From Deltaproteobacteria bacterium (GTDB lineage Bacteria > Myxococcota > Myxococcia > Myxococcales > 40CM-4-68-19): a DNA stretch of 17,335 nucleotides. The DNA lies in NCBI GenBank assembly GCA_018266095.1, contig JAFEBC010000417.1, forward strand, positions 1 through 17,335, read 5' to 3'. Under the pieces are notes generated by a model. The model saw only the letters and a program-made list of their open reading frames with translations, was not told the DNA's origin and did no database searches. Of the stretch, positions 14,527 to 17,335 are shown in pieces (the stretch's first letter is position 1; every line of letters starts with the position of its first letter). Position numbers and translations under genes: made by a program.

Positions 14527-15048
14527 ATGAGCCCTCCGCCTCTGTTGGCGGTGGGTTACGTGGCGCGGGCGCATGGCGTCCGCGGCCGCATCCTGGTGAC
14601 TCCGTTCAACGCGGAGTCCCAGGGGCTGGAGCGCGTCCAGGTCCTCTGGCTCGCGCGCGATGGACAAGCGCCCAAGCAGCACAAGGTGTCGCGCGGCGAG
14701 CGCGTGCACCTGGGGTACATCTACGCCCTGCAGGGCCTGGATGACCGCGACGTCGCCGAATCGCTCAAGGGCTCGGAGGTGAGCGTCGCGCGGGCGGAGC
14801 TGCCGGCGCTCGACGAGGACCAGCTCTACGCGGCCGACCTCATCGGCCTTACGGTCATCGACACCACCGGCGTCGAGCGAGGCGTCATCGAGGCCTTCGA
14901 GCAGGCGGGGCCCAATGAGCTCTTGTCCGTGCGCGGGCCCAAGGGCGTGTCGCTCGTGCCGCTGGCGTTCCTCGTCGAGGTCGACGCGCAGAACCGCGCG
15001 CTCATCGACGCGCCCGAGGGGCTGTTCGACCTCGACACGACGCCGTAG
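14527..15048 (+). CDS. rimM: 16S rRNA processing / ribosome maturation factor RimM
   Basis: RimM helps fold the 3' domain of 16S rRNA and binds ribosomal protein S19 during 30S maturation. The 173-residue product has the N-terminal RimM domain with LLAVGYVARAHGVRGRILV, then VHLGYIYALQGLDDRDVAE and SLKGSEV. The PRC-barrel-like C-terminal domain has LYAADLIGLTVIDT, GVIEAF, NELLSVRG and VPLAFLVEVD, ending EGLFDL. Length is typical. ATG 14527 lies 3 bases after the rpsP stop with no strong ribosome-binding site of its own, so coupling to rpsP translation is likely. trmD follows 19 bases downstream. Confidence 0.95.
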   Translation: MSPPPLLAVGYVARAHGVRGRILVTPFNAESQGLERVQVLWLARDGQAPKQHKVSRGERVHLGYIYALQGLDDRDVAESLKGSEVSVARAELPALDEDQLYAADLIGLTVIDTTGVERGVIEAFEQAGPNELLSVRGPKGVSLVPLAFLVEVDAQNRALIDAPEGLFDLDTTP

Positions 15049-15067
15049 CAGAGTGCTCCGCGGCCCC

Positions 15068-15970
15068 ATGCTGATCAACGTCCTCACGCTGTTCCCGCGC
15101 ATGATCGAGGCGCCGCTCGCCGAGTCGATCCTGGGCAAGGCGCAGCAGAAGGGCCTGTTCACGCTGCGGGTCACCGACATCCGCGACCACGCGCTGAACA
15201 AGCACAAGAACGCCGACGACGTGCCCTACGGCGGCGGCGCGGGCATGGTGATGAAGCCCGAGCCGCTGGTGAGCGCCATCGAGGCGGCTCAGGAGTCGCT
15301 GCTCGAGCTGCGCTCACAGCACGTGGCGCAGGCCCGCGGCGCGCCCACGCCCGAGACGATGTTCGACCACTTGCGCGAGGTGGGCCGGCCGCGCGTGGTG
15401 CTGATGTCGCCGGGCGGGACGAAGTTCGACCAGTCCGTGGCGCGGCGACTCTCCCAGGAGAAAATGCTCATCCTCGTCTGCGGCCGCTACGAGGGCGTGG
15501 ATGAGCGGGTGATGCCGTGGATCGACGAGCAGATCTCGCTCGGCGACTTCGTGCTCACGGGCGGCGAGTTCGCGGCGCTGACCATCATCGACTCCGTGGT
15601 GCGCCTCCTGCCGGGCGTGCTGGGGAATGAGCAGAGCGCGCAGACGGAATCGTTCGCCCCCGAAGGAACCGTCCTGGGCGCACTCGAGCACCCGCACTAC
15701 ACGCGGCCGCCCGAGTTCCGCGGAATGAACGTTCCGCCGCTGCTGATGTCCGGCGACCACGCCAGGATCGCCCGGTGGCGGCGCACGGAGTCGCTCTTGC
15801 GCACGCGGGCCAGGCGCCCGGATTTGTTCGAGAAGTTGCCGCTCACGGCCGAGGACAAGAAGCTGCTCGCCGCCGCCGATGCCGAGGCTGCGCGGGAGGC
15901 CGAAGAGGAGCGCCTGGAGGCTGCGAAGGCACCTCCGCCGCCGCCGCTGGGCGAGGGCGAGACCTGCTGA
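15068..15970 (+). CDS. trmD: tRNA (guanine-N1)-methyltransferase
   Basis: TrmD methylates G37 of tRNAs that read CNN codons, preventing +1 frameshifting. The 300-residue product has the SPOUT trefoil-knot motifs: VLTLFPRM at the start, YGGGAGMVM, VVLMSPGG, LILVCGRYEGVDERV, ISLGDFVLTGGE with the catalytic aspartate, and IIDSVVRLLPGVLGN. HYTRPPEFRGM and VPPLLMSGDH follow, and the helical C-domain has WRRTESLLRTRARRPDL. It is longer than the usual 240-260 residues for two reasons. There is an extra segment of about 25 residues between Gln75 and Arg109, before the SPGG strand. There is also a charged, proline-ended C-terminal tail (EAAREAEEERLEAAKAP, then PPPPPLGEG). ATG 15068 gives the normal MLINVLTLFP start; an in-frame GTG at 15053 is less likely. 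Function should be intact because all knot residues are present. Confidence 0.96.
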   Translation: MLINVLTLFPRMIEAPLAESILGKAQQKGLFTLRVTDIRDHALNKHKNADDVPYGGGAGMVMKPEPLVSAIEAAQESLLELRSQHVAQARGAPTPETMFDHLREVGRPRVVLMSPGGTKFDQSVARRLSQEKMLILVCGRYEGVDERVMPWIDEQISLGDFVLTGGEFAALTIIDSVVRLLPGVLGNEQSAQTESFAPEGTVLGALEHPHYTRPPEFRGMNVPPLLMSGDHARIARWRRTESLLRTRARRPDLFEKLPLTAEDKKLLAAADAEAAREAEEERLEAAKAPPPPPLGEGETC

Positions 15971-15972
15971 AA

Positions 15973-15988
15973 CCGCGCCAAGACGCGG
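15973..15988 (+). terminator. Short stem-loop just after trmD
   Basis: CCGCG (15973-15977) and CGCGG (15984-15988) form a 5-base stem around CCAAGA, two bases after the trmD stop. No T-run follows. It may end or pause transcription before the repeat-filled gap, or simply be part of a dispersed GC-rich intergenic repeat of the CGCGGAG type that recurs in opposite orientation at 16165-16188. Confidence 0.3.
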
Positions 15989-16024
15989 AGATTCGGCGGC
16001 GCACCGGCGGGCCGGGGCACGAAA

Positions 16025-16127
16025 GAATCGTCTGAGACCTGTCCGGAAAATCGTCTGAGACCTGGTCTAGAAATCGTCTGAGACCTGTTGAACCCAACAC
16101 GCGCGACCTGTTGAACCCAACACGCGC
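16025..16127 (+). repeat. 23-base-period repeat array in the trmD-rplS gap
   Basis: Three copies of AAATCGTCTGAGACCT (first base G in copy 1) start at 16025, 16048 and 16071, exactly 23 bases apart, with 7-base spacers. A second, perfect 23-base tandem repeat follows in the same register (16082-16104 and 16105-16127), so GACCTG recurs four times at 23-base steps. The later unit contains the inverted repeat TGTTG-AACC-CAACA. The 16-mer also occurs inside the AMIN gene. The region has no open reading frame and is richer in A and T than its flanks. Confidence 0.93.
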
Positions 16128-16164
16128 CGATCGCGTAAGACGCTGATAATACAAGAAAAACAAT

Positions 16165-16188
16165 CCTCCGCGCCCCCGCGCCTCCGCG
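16165..16188 (-). repeat. Three 8-base GC-rich tandem units
   Basis: Read on the minus strand, the bases are CGCGGAGG, CGCGGGGG, CGCGGAGG, preceded by AACG. This looks like the common dispersed CGCGGAG-type intergenic repeat; a related piece, GACGCGGAG, lies on the plus strand at 15982-15990, so the two face each other across the array. Confidence 0.55.
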
Positions 16189-16250
16189 TTGAAGCCTTTC
16201 GCTTTCCTAGCCTGTGCTACAAGACCCGCCGAAGCCTGTGATTCTGCTGC

Positions 16251-16279
16251 TTGACGCGGCGCCCAATCTCAGGAATAAG
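16251..16279 (+). promoter_or_regulatory. Probable promoter of rplS
   Basis: TTGACG (16251-16256), a 17-base spacer and AATAAG (16274-16279, four of six) precede rplS. The -35 context CTGCTTGACG is identical to that ahead of rpsP. The repeat-filled gap probably separates rplS from trmD, so this promoter would give rplS its own supply. A further extended -10-like TGCTACAAG is at 16215-16223. Confidence 0.5.
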
Positions 16280-16323
16280 ACCCCTCCTTTTTCCAAGCAC
16301 CGCGAACGGAAGGTCAGACTCAG

Positions 16324-16698
16324 ATGCGCGCCAAGATGATCGAGCTGGTGGAGAGCAGGAACGTGAAGGCGGAGGCCAAGTCGGCCGTTCCGTCGTTCAA
16401 GGTCGGTGACACCCTCAAGGTGCACACCAAGATCAGCGAAGGCGACAAGGAGCGCATCCAGGTCTTCGAGGGCGTCGTCATTCGCAAGAAGGCCGCCCAC
16501 GCGCACTCGACCTTCACCGTCCGCAAGGTGAGCTACGGCGTCGGCGTCGAGCGCATCTTCCCGGTGTACAGCCCGCGCATCGACAAGATCGAGATCATCT
16601 CGTCGACGTCCGTGAAGCGTGCGAAGCTGTTCTACCTGCGCGACCTCCAGGGCAAGGCTGCACGCCTCAAGAGCGTCGACGAGAACACCGCGCAGTAG
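16324..16698 (+). CDS. rplS: 50S ribosomal protein L19 (bL19)
   Basis: L19 sits at the 30S-50S interface of the ribosome. The 124-residue product has the expected segments: FKVGDTLKVHTKISEGDKER, IQVFEGVVIRKKA, STFTVRKVSYGVGVERIFPV, SPRIDKIEII and RAKLFYLRDLQGKAARLK. Length is normal, with a slightly extended C-terminus. ATG 16324 has GGAAGG ten bases upstream. It is the last member of the conserved rpsP-rimM-trmD-rplS group but is set apart from trmD by 353 bases of repeats and carries its own promoter candidate. The next gene starts 27 bases after its stop. Confidence 0.98.
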   Translation: MRAKMIELVESRNVKAEAKSAVPSFKVGDTLKVHTKISEGDKERIQVFEGVVIRKKAAHAHSTFTVRKVSYGVGVERIFPVYSPRIDKIEIISSTSVKRAKLFYLRDLQGKAARLKSVDENTAQ

Positions 16699-16725
16699 TC
16701 GTCGCGCGGCCTTCGAGGGGACGCG

Positions 16726-17335
16726 ATGCAGCTCACCGAGCTGCTGTTCCAGCGGGTCAAGGAGCTCGGCGCCCAGGGCAGCCTGGCGCTCAAGCCCGGC
16801 TACGTCGCGATCGTCTCGAAGTCCAGCACCATCAAGGCCGCGCTGGTCGCCTCGCTCTTCCCGGGGCCGGATGACCAGCGCTTGCTCGCTGACGGCACTG
16901 GCTCCACGCGAGTCGGTGTCGGCCTGACGGGCAAGGACGGCCAGCCGTACCGCATGCTCCGCGAGCTGGGCGCAGGGCGCTTCCTGCACAAGTTCGATCC
17001 CGCGCAGAAGAAGTTCGTCTCGCTGACCGAGGACGACCTCGAGATCTCGAGCTTCCTGCGCGTCGAGTGCGAGCTGCCGACGCCGGATTCGTACGCGGGC
17101 TTCTTCGTGCTCGACGCACACGAGCTGCCGAGCCAGCGCAAGGCCGCCAGCACGGCCACCGCGGCGCCCGTCGTCAACCAGGAGAAGGTGCGTCAGCTCA
17201 AGGCCGAGCTGGAGCAGACCAAGGACTTCGAGCAGGCGCAGGACAAGCTCTACAAGGTGACCTCGCGGCTGCAAGAGCTGCAGGAGCTGGGCGGCAAGGT
17301 GGACGCGGCCGAGCGCGAGCTGGCGACGCTGGAAC
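16726..17335 (+). CDS. Coiled-coil protein with SMC/RecN-like N-terminal region (3' end cut off)
   Basis: The frame is open to the window edge; 203 residues are visible. ATG 16726 has GAGGGG five bases upstream. The start (MQLTELLFQRVKELGAQGSL, then ALKPGYVAIVSKSSTIKAAL) has the strand-loop-helix order of an SMC/RecN-type ATPase head, where a Walker A loop would follow the second strand. Here that place reads VSKSSTIKAALVASLFPG and lacks the G-x4-GK-(S/T) signature. Next come a beta-rich part with GKDGQPYRMLRELGAGRFLH and a helical segment. From about residue 150 there is a long coiled coil rich in Glu, Lys, Leu and Gln (KVRQLKAELEQ, LYKVTSRLQELQEL). It may be a degenerate ATPase or a structural coiled-coil protein; no function can be assigned. 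Confidence 0.75.
   Translation, partial: MQLTELLFQRVKELGAQGSLALKPGYVAIVSKSSTIKAALVASLFPGPDDQRLLADGTGSTRVGVGLTGKDGQPYRMLRELGAGRFLHKFDPAQKKFVSLTEDDLEISSFLRVECELPTPDSYAGFFVLDAHELPSQRKAASTATAAPVVNQEKVRQLKAELEQTKDFEQAQDKLYKVTSRLQELQELGGKVDAAERELATLE

Noticed and set aside
16025..16127. CRISPR array
   Set aside because: The repeats are only 16 bases with 7-base spacers, there are three copies, there are no cas genes, and the same sequence also lies inside a gene.
16145..16150. GATAAT as a promoter -10 in the trmD-rplS gap
   Set aside because: No -35-like sequence lies 15-19 bases upstream; the TTGAAC of the repeat is 28 bases away.

Overview
The window is a gene-dense, very GC-rich stretch with every gene on the + strand. 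The strong G/C third-position bias, the LptD homologue (outer membrane), the gene order accD...folC and rpsP-rimM-trmD-rplS, and the many GTG starts point to a Gram-negative bacterium, most likely a myxobacterium-like deltaproteobacterium (Myxococcota). That placement is inference; no rRNA or other marker is present.

Region 1 (1-2502): the 3' part of a class II cyclic-nucleotide phosphodiesterase, then an MscS-like channel with a C-terminal cyclic-nucleotide-binding domain. The pair looks like a small cyclic-nucleotide degradation/response unit. Region 2 (2547-5870): accD, a SAM methyltransferase, a YkgJ-type cysteine-cluster protein and folC, the last three joined by overlapping stops and starts. 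Region 3 (6021-11505): an alpha/beta hydrolase, a secreted protein with two AMIN-like domains joined by a long Pro/Ala linker, and a large LptD-like outer-membrane protein 3 bases further on. These look like envelope-biogenesis genes. Region 4 (11506-13290): a crotonase-fold protein whose start codon overlaps an 18-bp palindrome resembling the FadR operator of fatty-acid degradation genes, then a BKACE (DUF849) protein with an altered metal motif. Region 5 (13324-14142): a compact toxin-antitoxin cassette (ribbon-helix-helix antitoxin plus GNAT toxin) with its own promoter and palindromic operator. Region 6 (14179-16698): the translation operon rpsP-rimM-trmD, a 353-base gap full of short repeats, and rplS with its own promoter. 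Region 7 (16726-end): the N-terminal part of a coiled-coil protein resembling an SMC/RecN-type ATPase head without a normal Walker A.

The most unusual signal is a 16-base sequence (AAATCGTCTGAGACCT and close variants). It occurs three times at an exact 23-base period in the trmD-rplS gap, and five times, in frame, inside the linker-coding part of the AMIN gene 8 kb away. A dispersed short repeat family thus appears to have entered a coding sequence and become a KSS(E/D)TS peptide repeat. No tRNA, rRNA, CRISPR array or complete insertion sequence was seen.
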